Assembly (NCBI RefSeq): GCF_014356525.2
Contig: NC_052504.1
Coordinates: forward strand, 66,249,114 to 66,313,113
Length of the DNA stretch: 64,000 nt
Direction: 5' to 3'
From: Nilaparvata lugens
Lineage: Eukaryota > Arthropoda > Insecta > Hemiptera > Delphacidae
This document shows positions 21,946 through 33,491 of the stretch, in pieces. Position 1 is the stretch's first letter. The number at the start of each line of letters is the position of its first letter. Both the position numbers and the translations under genes were made by a program. A model generated the notes under the pieces. That model saw nothing but the letters and a program-made list of their open reading frames with translations, ran no database searches and was not told the DNA's origin.

Positions 21946-22305
21946 GCGGGCGGTGGCATAGGGGGTGACGGGGGGGACTTGTTTGGAAGGAGGATCTTGC
22001 AAGTGTCTACTTATTTTTTTAAAATAAGTACTTGAACAAAAATGGTGGTCTTCAGTAGGAGGAGGAGATTTGGTTTAGGCTGGGGGGGTCCGCGAAGTGT
22101 GGGGGATTGCTTGGAGGGGGATTCTGCAATTGGTATGCCCATAAATTTGTTTTTTTCAAATAAATACTTGAAATAAAATGGCGGTTTTAGTATTTGTGGG
22201 AGAACTGGTCCAGGCGAGGGGTTAGAAAATGGAGTTTTCCCGCGCGGAGCACAGGGGGATTTGGGCGGGGTTTAGAGCCCCCCTGGGGGATTAGGCTCCG
22301 CCCCC
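21946..22305 (+). repeat. Strongly G-skewed block with a 131-bp duplicated unit
   Basis: Plus-strand Gs greatly outnumber Cs, with runs such as GGGGGGG at 21969-21975 and several GGGGG. Two diverged units start near 21978 (cttgtttggaaggagg) and 22109 (cttggagggggattctgc), each containing 'ttttttnaaataartacttgaanaaaaatgg'. The end (ttaggctccgccccctaatt) abuts the truncated transposase gene at 22309. It could be the terminal arm of an inserted element. Quadruplex potential is obvious; function unknown. Confidence 0.5.
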
Positions 22306-22308
22306 TAA

Positions 22309-22861
22309 TTAAAATACTGCTCTGTGATTGATGCGTTCAGTCTGCAATACTATACTACTGCTTTCCCCACATTTCAGTTTTTTTATGAATTCAATAATGG
22401 AGTTTGTAGTATCCACATCTTTGAATTTTATACGTGCACCTCCCCTTTTTTCTTTCCTTTGAGTTCCATGATTTTTGAAATGTGTTGATATAGCATTCAA
22501 TCGTTTTCTTTGAAAACCTGGGATATCCGAAAAACTTTGAGCACACACTTGTAAAATCTGTTTGTTTTTGCTCCTCACAAAGAATGCTGTTTGTTGTCTA
22601 GGCTGTGGGTTACTGCAATTTCTAGACCTACGTCGTTTGGGCTCACTCAGTAACATGAACTTTGACAAAAAGTTATCCTGCTCTACTTTTGATTTACACT
22701 CAAACAACTTAGATTGGAAGTCGTCAATGTCTTCATTAGTTAAATCTCTCACCTTACAAGATTTTGTTGATTTTTCCAAATGATTACAAAGTCTTCTTGA
22801 TCTTGGGTAAGCTTCAGAGCTGTTCCTGGCGAATTTCTTCTTTGTTTTTTCCCATGAATAC
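22309..22861 (-). pseudogene. Truncated second transposase-like gene, same family
   Basis: On the minus strand the frame is open from about 22861 (WEKTKKKFARNSSEAYPRSR) through CKVRDLTNEDIDDFQ, RSKNKQILQVCAQSFSDIPG and RGGARIKFKDVDTTNS to IIEFIKKLKCGESSSIVL, then stops at 22309. The order (R-N-S-x-E-A-Y near the N-terminus, 'vC...F...f......r', basic segment, 'I..FI..L') parallels the corresponding N-terminal region of the intact protein at 17054-18729 (RNSGKEY, KVCKQYFLDTF, LRGKNQT, IVDHINSF). The C-terminal two thirds, including the putative catalytic part, are missing because the G-rich block begins here. The match is weak and recognised by eye only. Confidence 0.5.
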
Positions 22862-23280
22862 GGTGACTATATTTTTACCAGTCAAAATCAGGACAAACCT
22901 ACTGTTGCACAATAAGTTAGGCCTACCTATATTTTTTATACATATTTGTAAATTTGGAAAATAACAAATAAAAACACAATTCCACATTATTATTTATTAT
23001 ACTTTATTGGCTATTGCACAAGACTTTGAAATATTTATATAATGTAGGCTACCTATGCAACTCAGGTAAAAAAATACATAATGAAAATTAGGTTGTTTGA
23101 AAAAAAAATGTAATTAAGGGTTGTTTGTAAATGTAATGTAATTTACATGTAATTAAGGATCTAACAAGAAGGCTGGCTTTTGCTCCAATCATATTTTTCT
23201 GTCGAAGCCAAAGCTTTCAACAAGATCTTGTTCTTCCTTACTTTATCATACATTTCTATGCATGAAAGATTACAGTTCAT

Positions 23281-24160
23281 TTAAATGATTGAAAGTGCCT
23301 TTAAGCATTCAATTGACATTTGACTCTTCTCTGTCGTCCAAAAGTTGTTAATCAACGAAAAGGCCCGTTCTACTGAAGCATTAGTCCCTGGCAAAGAAAG
23401 CACAAATTCCACGAACATCTTCAGGTTTGGAACTTTTATTTCATTCTTCCGCAAGTTTTCAAAAACAGTTAACCATCTTTGCTCTGTTGTGTTTTTCTGC
23501 ATTGTCCATTCTGTCAAGACATTTTCAGACAGTTGAGTGTTCAGCACGCTCAACTTGTTGAACAAATCATCAGAAGATATGGGTGGTAAGCTTTTTTGGA
23601 AAATGGTATAGCTTTCCTCCAACTCCTTCCATTTCAATTTTCTATTTAAATCTATCCAAGACTCAAGCTGGCTCAAGCTGTCAACATTTGATTTCCAAAA
23701 GTCCAAATAGGTAATGCAACGGTCATAAAAAGAACACACTGTACTCTTAATGTCTTCCAAGACACTATTATTATGTCCTGCAGCCCAGTTTTTCTTTTGA
23801 ATCTCTTTCACTTTCATTGGTAAAAATGAAGATTCTTTTCTGTCCATCAAGTTTTTGCACAAAATCGAATATTGATTTGCTGCTTCTGTTGCTGATATTT
23901 TGTCGCCCTCCATCTTTTTTACAGTTTCATTAAATAGTCCAGCTACATTATGAAGAAACCAAAGCCAAAGTTCCCCATTTGGATCAAAATGATTTCAACA
24001 CTACTGGGGTGTTGGGTTGTGAAAAAAGTATTGCTTAAGAGCTTTACTAAGAGTTTATTGCTTTTATCTTTTCTCCTATCTTTTATAGAAGTAAGGCGCT
24101 TTTCCCCTGAATCAATTATCCCCAAAAATTTATTGTTCCACCAAAGAAAATAGAAGATAG
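23281..24160 (-). pseudogene. hAT transposase, C-terminal part
   Basis: The minus-strand frame 23913-23281 ends with FVEFVLSLPGTNASVERAFS followed by LINNFWTTEKSQMSIECLKA, the classical hAT C-terminal dimerisation motif. The preceding 130 residues are the helical insertion domain. Upstream another frame (24160 to 23943, FLGIIDSGEKRLTSIKDRRK ... MGNFGFGF) carries the part before it; the two are joined at about 23930 by a VAGLFNETVKKMEGD-like reading with a frame change. The N-terminal catalytic region is not found nearby. ZBED/zinc-finger-MYM-like hAT, dead. Confidence 0.8.
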
Positions 24161-25058
24161 CTTTCGATAAAAATAATGGAGAATATGCATGACTTGTTGA
24201 TTTTCACTTCAAACTGTCAGTATCACCTATCAATAGCATCAATGATTCACAATCAAACATTGCTGTCACATTGATGTGAAATGTACTATAATTTATTCAC
24301 ATTATATCAGATGAAGAACATTATATTAATGATCACACCTGTTTCAATATTATTTATGGCAGTTTTGCATTTCATCCCTGCTGTTATATTATGTGAATAC
24401 TCTCATTATAGAAATGCAATTATTTCTCCAGCTTCTGCTGAATTGGTTCCCCTATTGCTCTTTGTTTGTGCACAGCCATGGCCTTTAGAGACTTACACCC
24501 AGTTGCACATGAGTCTAATCCAGACTAATTGCCACAATAATCAATAAGAGAATCCTTCTTTCATCTAAAATAAAACTCCTGGCTAACTTAGTATTATAGA
24601 TATGTATTTGAATTTAACTTGGAATAGGCCTATAGCTGGGTGTAGTTCGGCTCCTATAATGTACATTCTCCTTTCCATATCTCATGTATATGTTAAAATT
24701 TTCATGTAGGGAAAGCACCTTTCCGGATACCAAGTTCTATAACACTGACAAAACTGTATAATTGATTTATTAATCCAGTTCTATTCAGCAAGCAACTTTT
24801 GATTGCATGGTGAATCTGTGACACAATTAAAACGATTTGATTGAATTTGGACTATAAATATCTCTCAAAAATAATCTACCTTTCAATTCCCATAGCGAAG
24901 CACGGGTGCCTTGCCGGTAATGAAATAATGAAAAAAGTGATAAATTGTAAAGGTATAGGCTAATATTGATTACTTCTATAACTTGTAGTGAAACAAGAAA
25001 TCTGCTAACCTGCTCTGCTCTTAAGAGCAATGTTATAATTCGGAAAAAGGGCTGAAAC
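24161..25058. other. No gene recognised
   Basis: AT-rich. Contains an end-like sequence of the small MITE family (cagttgcacatgagtctaat at 24502-24521) and a 'ccatagcgaagcacgggtgcc' motif near 24890-24910 that also occurs in degraded form near 2010 (acaaaaacgggtgcactgct), suggesting a dispersed repeat end. The 88-codon frame at 24281 has no recognisable content. Confidence 0.4.
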
Positions 25059-25376
25059 AGGCACTTCGTTCTAGCGTGTTTCGGACGCTATTTTCCAACA
25101 GATAATCATGAAAATGGTACCAAATTGTTCAGAAAGATTTGGACATCTGGCGCCGTACCGCCAAATTCCAATTTTCCAACTATAAAATGACTTTAAAATT
25201 CGATGAACTTGGAGAAAATTTGGCCAAGTTTTACGTTCAATAGGAAAAATTGATAAGTGATATCAAAATTTGGCAGTACGGCGCCAGATGTCCAAATCTT
25301 TCTGAACAATTTGGTACCATTTTCATGATTATCGGTTGGAAAATAGCGTCCGAAACACTCTAGAACGAAGTACCTG
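25059..25376. mobile_element. Foldback MITE, arms about 115 bp
   Basis: The left arm (caggcacttcgttctagcgt ... atctggcgccgtaccgccaaatt, 25059-25170) is mirrored by 25262-25376 (aatttggcagtacggcgccagat ... ctagaacgaagtacctg) with few mismatches. Central loop of about 90 bp. No coding capacity. The palindrome is the only reason for minus-strand open frames here. Confidence 0.85.
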
Positions 25377-27507
25377 CAAAGAACTCTCAATCGAGAAAGC
25401 TTCAATTCCCTACTAGCCTTTCGAAAAAGTGTGGTCGAACTCACTAACACAGTCCCAACTGCTATGATTGTGAGTACACACACTCACACCGGAGAACCGG
25501 AAAACTGGTTTTCAGTTGTCGAAACAATTGATTGTTTTTGTTCAATGAGATATTGCCCGTCTTCTTGTCTGCACTATTGTGTTTTATGTTATATGCTATA
25601 TTCATATAATATGATCTATTATTTTATATGCTTATACAGTAGTTTGACATCCATATTATTATTTATTCTCATTTCATTTCAATATCACATGAAATCTGTA
25701 CTATATTCTATTTGTACAGATATTTTGGAGACATGGTTCATTCTTCTCTCATCAAATTCTTTATTATCCATGTTGGGCCATGCATGGCAAATCAAATTCA
25801 ACCCAAGAACTTTACATGATACTACCCGGGAAAAATTTAGTTTTGGAGAGATCAAGTTTTACATGTTTTTTTCTTATACTGTAATTAGAAAACAACCAAT
25901 CATTCCTAAATTCTCGAGAAAAAGTGAGTTTTTGGATAATATGAATGAATAATAGTTCATGCTTCAACGAAAATTTCTGCAATAAAAAAATACTTTTAGT
26001 ATACTGCAAGATTTCCAAGATAAGCCAATTCTCTGTTCACTTTTTTTTTTTCATTTTCATTTACTTTCTTTGAAGTGGTAATAGGGTACAAGTATTCAAT
26101 TGGAAGAAAGGTGAAATGCAATAACTAATGTACAGTATGACACTGTACATTTTCATTGTCCAGGAGTGGTAACGTTGGGGGGGGGGAGATTGTGCAGACT
26201 GCGTCCTTGTCATTGTAGTGAGGGGGGGTTTCCAATAGGGTCAATATTGTAACGACTGACGATCTTCTTGTTTGGAATGTTTTCTGAATCGTGCAGAATC
26301 ACAAATACTTTACTTCTGAATAAAATTATGCTTATATGAATCATAACTTTTTTGGGTTTAGGCGCCTGCTGGCGCCTGCGCGGAAGATTCTATTAAATTC
26401 ATAATTGACCAGAAATGAATTCGATTGTTTATAAAATAGAAAAATAGACAGTTATCAACTGTCCATTGTTCAGTGGTTTACAGGCCGTTGTACATGGTGA
26501 TCTGCACTTGTTTTGGTGAATCAGGAATTAGGTACTTCTCGTAATATTTGCTACCGTATATTAGCCCAGTTCTAAATCGTGCTAATACAGTCACAAGTAT
26601 TTTGCTTCTGAATAAAACTATGCTTATGAATCATTGTAGCGTTATAATATTTAGCGTTGTTGTATGATTTGAATTTTATTTATGCATTCACTTATTCTCT
26701 CATTCTTTTAAAGCCTATCCTTCTCCAAGAATTGAATATTCTTTGTTGAAACACAGCCAATTCATGTAGTTACCTTATAATATTATACAATCGAAATTCA
26801 AATTGTACTCAATTCAAATTGTAATTGTAAATTGTAGATTGAATAATCTTTATTCTGATTAATAATTTTTTTAACTCTGTAGCTTGTAAAATACATTGAA
26901 TAAATAGCTACTGTAGATTGTAATAATTTTTTCTGAACTTATCTTATTTATCTGTTAATACAATTACAAATCATATGAATATGATCAGGAAAGAACAACA
27001 GGCATAACCCAAAACTATTCTGTTCCCAAATTTTGTTCATAATAATAGGTTATGTTCTTACTGTGAAAAGTTAGAATTTGAATTTAGAATGATAAAAAAC
27101 CAAATTATAGTCACCAATTTTGCACTTAATATCACGTCACATAGTTATTGTTATAAAATTATAGTTATAGTTATTATTATAAAATTATAATTAAAAAATC
27201 TATAATTGTATAAATAAAAATTATAATTTTCATAACTTACATGAATAAAGAAATCTAAAAATGTAGGCTATATGGCAACCTCAGTTCTCTGTGTAAGACT
27301 CATGTAAGGAACTTTTGCAGCACATTTATAACAAATTGATGCACAAAAATTGTTGGACAATGGAATATTGAAAAATTGATTTTCTTTTGAACTGTGTGTG
27401 AAAAGTTGTAATTACATCAGCACTTTGAAAAAAAACGAAACGTTCACTATGAATTAAATTGAACTAAATATGAAAAAAACAGCCACCACTCCTTACATAA
27501 TTTTAAG

Positions 27508-27553
<46 letters not shown>

Positions 27554-28689
27554 CTGTGTGCAAGAATGATTATAAATTGACATATTGATTTATTTCAATA
27601 TAATATCATATTCAATTATTATGTTCTTCATGTTATAATATTTAAATTTGTATATTAATATTTTATTATATATATTCAAGTGTCCCCACACAGGGTGGCC
27701 TATAGGGAACCCATATTAGAAATTAGGAAACAATATTGTATTTGCTTTTTGGGATGTATTTGATTGTTTATTTATTTTTTGAATGAAGAATTTGAATCTG
27801 TCATTATATTTAGTTTTTTTTTGAGAGGATTTTTCCCATTTTTCGAAATTTATTTTATAGATGATGGTTGGAAATGGTTCCTAATAGGAAATAAAATTAT
27901 TCAAATAATGAAAGAAATAATGAGTAATTTTTCATCTACCCCTATGGCACCATTTTGGGCTGTATATTTCACTGTGGAAGGACTTTTTGATCACTCTGTA
28001 TAATCAATAACACTGACCTTTTATGTGTAAGATATAGTTATTTTCCCATGGGAAGAGCAATACAAAAAATCAGATTTGGTATTGATGTGTGCAATTATAT
28101 TCCCCAATAAAATGTAGTTGAATATAATTCAATCAAATGATATTGTAAAACAATTATTATATCAATATTATTATACAATATGATTATATTCCGTGCTAAA
28201 CTGTCACAGGCCTGTATTTCACCCTAAATTATTTGTCTAGAAGCAAAATTCAAAACTATAATTTATCTAATTATCTGTGAAGCTCCGCGGTTTAATACTG
28301 TTTGCAATATGTTATTCAATTATTCCAAACATACTTTTGATCATTCAATCCCATGTTGAAGATTTTCCTCTGTGATGTTAACATGGTAACATTTTAATAG
28401 AGACTTTTTGGAGCTAACATTTTGAGTCAATGTTGACTAACAACAGTGTAAAAAATATTTAGCAATAATGATTAAGAAACTGTTTTGCAATATGGTAAAA
28501 ATCATGAACTAGTCAATTATTTGTATTCTAATTATAAATAGAAAATTTCAAAAACGTATAAAATACTGTACTATACAGTGAGCAATGCATTTGATAATGC
28601 TTAAGGATTCTCCAAAGAATGAGTTTTCTACTGTTTATATAAATACTTATTTCTCTGATAACAATCACTGATTGATGGAAGATCTGTTC
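25377..28689. other. Long gene-free stretch; direct repeats and a (TG)n microsatellite
   Basis: I see no supported gene. A 55-60-bp direct repeat lies at 26285-26345 and 26575-26637 (acttctgaataaaattatgctta against gcttctgaataaaactatgctta). A G-run is at 26176-26186. (TG)n occupies 27511-27551. The rest is AT-rich. The 173-codon frame at 25431-25952 crosses the edge of the MITE and has no recognised domain. Confidence 0.5.
27511..27551. repeat. (TG)20 microsatellite
   Basis: Uninterrupted TG dinucleotides. Confidence 0.98.
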
Positions 28690-29554
28690 TATAGTGAGGT
28701 CCATGATATAATGGCAATGTACGATTGACAATAGAGTTGCTATCGTTGTCTATCATGCAACAAAGCAGAAAGCACTATCTCTCTCTAGCTTAGCAATGTT
28801 GTCAGTTTGCAAGAAATATAATATTTTCACTTTTGATGGTGACTGTACAGATGTAAACAAACAATTCTCAGCTGCCATATTTTTCTTCATTCTACCAAAA
28901 TACTTCAGTACACTGGTTGTATAATAGATTTAAAATGTATTTTTGAATAAATCGAATGATTTTCAAATATTACTGTATGAGAAACACAAATTATACCTGA
29001 AATGACATTTTTAAAGTTGATAACTTTGACCATCCTTTGTCCATGTTTCAGTTAGCCTTCCCCTATAGGTTATTTAAACTAGGTCCTCTATGGTACTGTG
29101 GTATGAATAATATTGAAATGTTATTTCAGAATTATTTTCATTAAAATCATCTAATTATAAAGAATTTCTATTTTTTCTATTATTTTTGAAAGTAAGTAGA
29201 ATAGAATACCTACTAAATAACTTGATTTCTATTGGTTTGAAGTTCAGATTGGTGTATCACAGCTTTTTGAATTAGCTGCCATTTCAGGTTTGTATGAAAA
29301 TGAAAATTTGATCTCAAAGCAGAGTTTTGAATCAAATTATGAGAAAATATTATATTTTATTGATGAATTTAATTGATTTGACATGAAATTGATTATTTTA
29401 TCGAGGAAATGAAAACTAATATTAGACAAAATTTAATCGGATGAATTGAGCAACAGCTGTGTACACTAAGTGGCATAATGGAGTCATTTTTAGAGACTTG
29501 GCAACGTTGTTCTCCTATCTTTCCTCACTGCCATTATAACATGGACCTCATTAT
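28690..29554. mobile_element. 865-bp non-autonomous TIR element
   Basis: The left end TATAGTGAGGTCCATGATAT (28690) pairs with the right end ...atggacctcattata (29554); reverse complemented, the right end reads tataatgaggtccatgttat. The similarity continues into 'aatggcaatg/aatggcagtg'. The right 490 bp plus 37 bp of flank are duplicated at 14463-14986. Shorter members of the same TIR family are at 37457 (left end only) and 40073-40281 (complete, 209 bp). TATA at both borders is compatible with a TA target. No ORF. Confidence 0.75.
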
Positions 29555-29591
29555 ATCAATGAATTCTTGTGATCTAGACAAGTATGAGCAT
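29067..29591 (+). repeat. Dispersed repeat (copy 2) of 14463-14986
   Basis: Same orientation and almost identical to 14463-14986, from aggttatttaaactaggtcc to gacaagtatgagcat. The similarity extends 37 bp beyond the MITE right end at 29554, so the duplicated unit is larger than the MITE. Confidence 0.9.
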
Positions 29592-30393
29592 CAACTGATT
29601 CATTGATACTCATAATTATTTATAGAACATTTTATTAAAATAAAACCCTCAAAAGCACTTGTAACGAAAATTGATAAGTTGATTAAGTCCGAAAATGTTG
29701 TAGTCAAAATATTTTGATTCTAGGCATTTATCAATTATTTATCTCATGTTTTAGTTGAAAGTTATCTCTCAAATTGAATTCAATTTAAATATGTTATCCT
29801 TTACTGTATTCAAATTCTTGATATATCAAAATGAATACCAATTTGTTTAACAAATTATATTTTGTTTACGTTTATGTTTATGTTATGAACTACTCCATGA
29901 TAATGTTTTTCTACTTTTTTTGAAAGTGTATGCTAAATATCTTTGTTTCATACAGTTACTTTTTTCTATTTTTCTCTAATTGGAGTGCTTACTGAATGCT
30001 CGTTGTTTTTAGCGCACAAACTTTGTTTTGCTGGCAAGGCCAATATTATATTTCAGATTATTTAGTTTCAATGAGAGCTTTTGTAATTTTGTTTGTAAAT
30101 TTTCAATGTATAATGAATTGTTTTATGTATTTGTGAAATATGTATATGAATTTGGCAATAAATTTGATTTGATCTGATCTATTATTAAAAATAATGTTGA
30201 ATGTGGACTGTGATATAACTTTTTTTTCAAACACCTACACGCTAAACTTTTGAATTTGAATATAACTTGAATTCATATTTCAATTTAATTTGAAAAAGAA
30301 ATCACTGCCTCTCCCAAAGATCTGCTAGACAGGCAAGATTTTTCATATCAGGCTCTGGGCGCCAAATGAGAGCACATCTTTCCAATGTCATCT
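29592..30393. other. No gene; LINE-like 3' tail
   Basis: AT-rich. 30000-30178 ends in 'ttggcaataaatttgatttgatctgatct', i.e. a polyadenylation-like AATAAA followed by short tandem TTGAT/TGATC units as in 3' ends of non-LTR retrotransposons on the plus strand. No ORF remains. A minus-oriented tail of similar type (aaatcaaatcaaattttattcacc) is at 35180-35203. Confidence 0.4.
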
Positions 30394-30584
30394 TAAGCTG
30401 CGTTTACACCAAAGTTATTAACAAAATGTTAATAACTTGATCCTTATAGATTCTATTAGATTGAACGAAACTAGACTAACACATATGTTCATCATGTGCA
30501 TGATTAGTTATGTTAATCTAATAGAATCTATAAGGATTAAATTATTAACATTGTGTTAATAACTTTGGTGTAAACGCAGCTTTA
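30394..30584. mobile_element. 191-bp MITE, TAAGCTGCGTTTACACC family
   Basis: The left arm taagctgcgtttacaccaaag...ttaatctaatagaatcta style (30394-30462) is mirrored by 30515-30584 (tagattctattag reversed ... ctttggtgtaaacgcagctttag). Arms of about 70 bp. The terminal motif is one I recall from many insect genomes. No coding capacity. Confidence 0.85.
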
Positions 30585-30977
30585 GTTTATTGGTAACTGA
30601 AGATATACTTTCGGAAATTTTGATTGCAGAATCATAAATCGCATCCTGAATACATGCATTTCCACTTCTAAGATATTCGTTTCAAGTTATTTGTAAAACT
30701 AGATTATTTCAGATCTTGCGGCACTCTTAATATATTATAATTTAAATCTCTAGGCTGAAGAGTATGAGGTTACATTACAAGCATGATAGTTTAACAAACA
30801 TTCTGGGCTGGTTTTCTGCTACATAACCAATGACTAGTGATCAAATAAGTGAACAACATAAATGATAGAACACAGGTATATGGAAAAAATCTGATATGGT
30901 ACATTCCAAAGACCTTAAAGAGATCTTGCATCTTCAAGGTCTTTGGTACATTCACATGATTTCCCTTGCTCATTCAG

Positions 30978-31228
30978 GGCCGGTTTCTGAGCTCAAGATT
31001 TAGCTGAGTTCTACACTTTAAACAGCAGGAGTCAGAAAATTGGCCTTCTGAAACGGGGCATAGTTGTAGTCCACGTTTAAATTAAATTTCTAAATACTAG
31101 AAACTATAGAAATGAGAAAATAAAGATTATCATGAAAAATATTACTACACGCCACCTTTTGGTAAGCCAATTCTCTACTCCAGCTGTAAGTCTAGACTTA
31201 ACTAAATCCTGAGCTTGGAAACCAGCCT
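30978..31228. mobile_element. MITE with about 28-bp TIRs
   Basis: gccggtttctgagctcaagatttag at 30979 is mirrored by ctaaatcctgagcttggaaaccagcc at 31201-31226. Interior AT-rich with no ORF. A short hairpin (ggtacattccaaagacctt / aaggtctttggtaca, 30897-30950) lies just left of it. Confidence 0.65.
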
Positions 31229-31720
31229 TTAAAGTCCAATCTACAAACGGTGAAGGAGGAACATTTTAAATGCAATTTGTCTCTGTTTAGGATATTAAGT
31301 GGTGAACAGCTACCAGTAAATTTTTCCTCACCAGGTGAAGCATCATTATTTAGGGAATTCATAGTGAGTGAAATTTCAGCAGCATTATTTTGTTGGATGT
31401 AGATCGAGTCTATTTACTGGAGGTATGGATAATGATCATAGAAGAGATGTATTTCTATTGTTATTTATTGCTCCTGCATATTTTTTCCAACATTTACAAA
31501 ATATTCATTGAATATCTCAGCATCTATTTTAGGTTCTATCTTTGAGATTTTTTTATTTTTAAGACTTCTCTAATATTTTCCCATGTCTTTTTAATTTCCT
31601 TGCCCTATTACCATAGGTAAGGAAAGTATTGCTTTCCAAAAAAAATTAAGGTACCCCAATTTCAAGTTTTCTATACGTTTCAAGGTCCCCTGAGTCCAAA
31701 AACATGATTTTTGGGTATTG

Positions 31721-31781
<61 letters not shown>

Positions 31782-31929
31782 TGTGTGTATGTCTGTGAAC
31801 ACGATAACTCCATTCTTAATTAACCGATTGACTTGAAATTTTAAACTTAAGGTCCTTATACCATGAGGACCCGACAATAAGAAATTCAATAAAATTCAAT
31901 TCAAGATGGCGGAAAAAATGGCGGATAAT

Positions 31930-32560
31930 TACTAAAAAACCATGTTTTTCACGTTTTTCTCAAAAATGGCTCTAACGATTTTCTTCAAATTTATAACATG
32001 GATAGCTATTTATAAGCCCTATCAACTGACATGAGTCTCATTTCTGAGAAAATTTCAGGAGCTCCGTAATATTATTGAGAAAAATGACGGATAATCACTA
32101 AAAAACCATGTTTTTCACGGTTTTATCGAAAACGGCTCCAACGATTTTCTTCAAATTTATACCATGGATAGCTATTTATAAGCCCTATCAACTGACATGA
32201 GTCTCATTTCTGGAAAAATTCCAGGAGTTCCGTAATATTATTGAGAAAAATGGCGGATAATCACTAAAAAACCATGTTTTTCACGGTTTTCTCGAAAACG
32301 GCTCGAACGATTTTCTTAAAATTCATACCATGGATAGCTATTCATAAGCCCTATCAACTGACATGAGTCTCATTTCTGGGAAAATTTCAGGAGCTCCTTA
32401 ATATTATTGAGAAAAATGGCGGATAATCACTAAAAAAAACATGTGTTTCACGATTTTCTCAAAAATGACTTGACCGATTTTTTTCAAATTCATACCCTTC
32501 ATAGTTATTTATCGGCTCTATTAACTGGAATGAGTCTCCTTTCTGAGAAACTAATGGGGG
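31930..32560 (-). repeat. Four tandem 168-bp units inside the repeat
   Basis: 'catggatagctatttataagccctatcaactgacatgagtctcattt' recurs at about 31998, 32165, 32333 and (diverged) 32500. The same units occur in the opposite orientation at 62150-62770. Confidence 0.8.
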
Positions 32561-32639
32561 GTCCACCCCATCCTTGAGAAATGGACTTTGTAGCCTCCTT
32601 CTCGTGCATGAGGTAGGTAGGTAGAGCAGTTCATAAAAA

Positions 32640-33043
32640 TCTGGTGTGGTACACTCACACAACTTTCCTTGCTCATTGAACTAACTATAAGCCTCATTCT
32701 TAAACGAGAATGATTTAGGGGAATAACATAATGACGATTGGCGGCAACATATTTGAAACTACGATCAGACTTCTGTATATGTGTATAGTTGTTTTCAGAG
32801 TACTTTTTCCTTTGTGTCAATTTTGAAATTCGATATTTTTTAAAAGTCGTCAAAACAGCTGTTCTACAGATGAAATATCTCGATGTGTTCTTTTTATGAA
32901 CACTGCTCTACCTACCTACCTCATGCACGAGAAAGAGGCTACAAAGTCCATTTCTCAAGGATGGGGTGGACCCCTCATTAGTTTCTCAGAAAGGTCAAGT
33001 CAATCGGTTAATTAGGAATGGAGTTATCGTGTTCACAGACATA

Positions 33044-33082
<39 letters not shown>

Positions 33083-33237
33083 ACACACACATATACACAC
33101 ACACAGACCAATACCCAAAAATCATGTTTTTGCACTCAGGGGACCTTGAAACGTATAGAAAACTTGAAATTGGGGTACCTTAATTTTTTTTGGAAAGCAA
33201 TACTTTCCTTACCTATGGTAATAGGGCAAGGAAAGTA
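32640..33237 (+). mobile_element. Nested plus-oriented copy of the same repeat
   Basis: Starts TCTGGTGTGGTACACTCACA and ends GGGCAAGGAAAGTA, the same termini as 61579-63095. It lacks the four 168-bp units: text jumps from 'cattagtttctcagaaaggtc' to 'aagtcaatcggttaattagg' at about 32998. (CA)n remains at 33043-33105. Subterminal ACTTTCCTTGC and terminal GCAAGGAAAGT are mutually inverted. Confidence 0.85.
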
Positions 33238-33491
33238 AAAAGAACACATAGTCGAGATATTTCATCCGTAGAACAGCTGTTTTGACGACTTTTAAAAAAT
33301 ATCGAATTTCACAATTTACACAAAGGAAAAAGTACTCTGAAAACAACTATACAAATATACAGAAGTCTGATCGTAGTTTCAAATATGTTGCCGCCAATCG
33401 TCATTATGTTATTCCCCTAAATCATTCTCGTTCAAGAATGAGGCTTATAGTTCAATGAGCAAGGAAAGTTGTGTGAGTGTACCACACCAGA

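Larger units (their letters stand above)
31593..33491 (-). mobile_element. (TG)n-bearing repeat, minus copy interrupted by a plus copy
   Basis: Compared with the uninterrupted copy at 61579-63095, the minus-oriented element occupies 33491-33238 (start, accacaccaga side) and 32639-31593 (remainder: 'cctcatgcacgagaaggaggct', four 168-bp units, (TG)n, and the ...ggcaaggaaa end). Between them 32640-33237 is a second, plus-oriented copy. The broken text joins perfectly: gtgttcttttt (33238 side) with atgaactgctc (32639 side) equals the continuous text at about 61990 apart from one base. A/T-rich 4-5 bp duplications flank the insert. Non-coding; the THTHTH-type frames are microsatellite. Confidence 0.85.

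Noticed and set aside
25431..25952. 173-codon plus-strand frame
   Set aside because: It starts at the edge of a foldback MITE, is made of AT-rich hydrophobic low-complexity residues, has no domain and no promoter or splice support.
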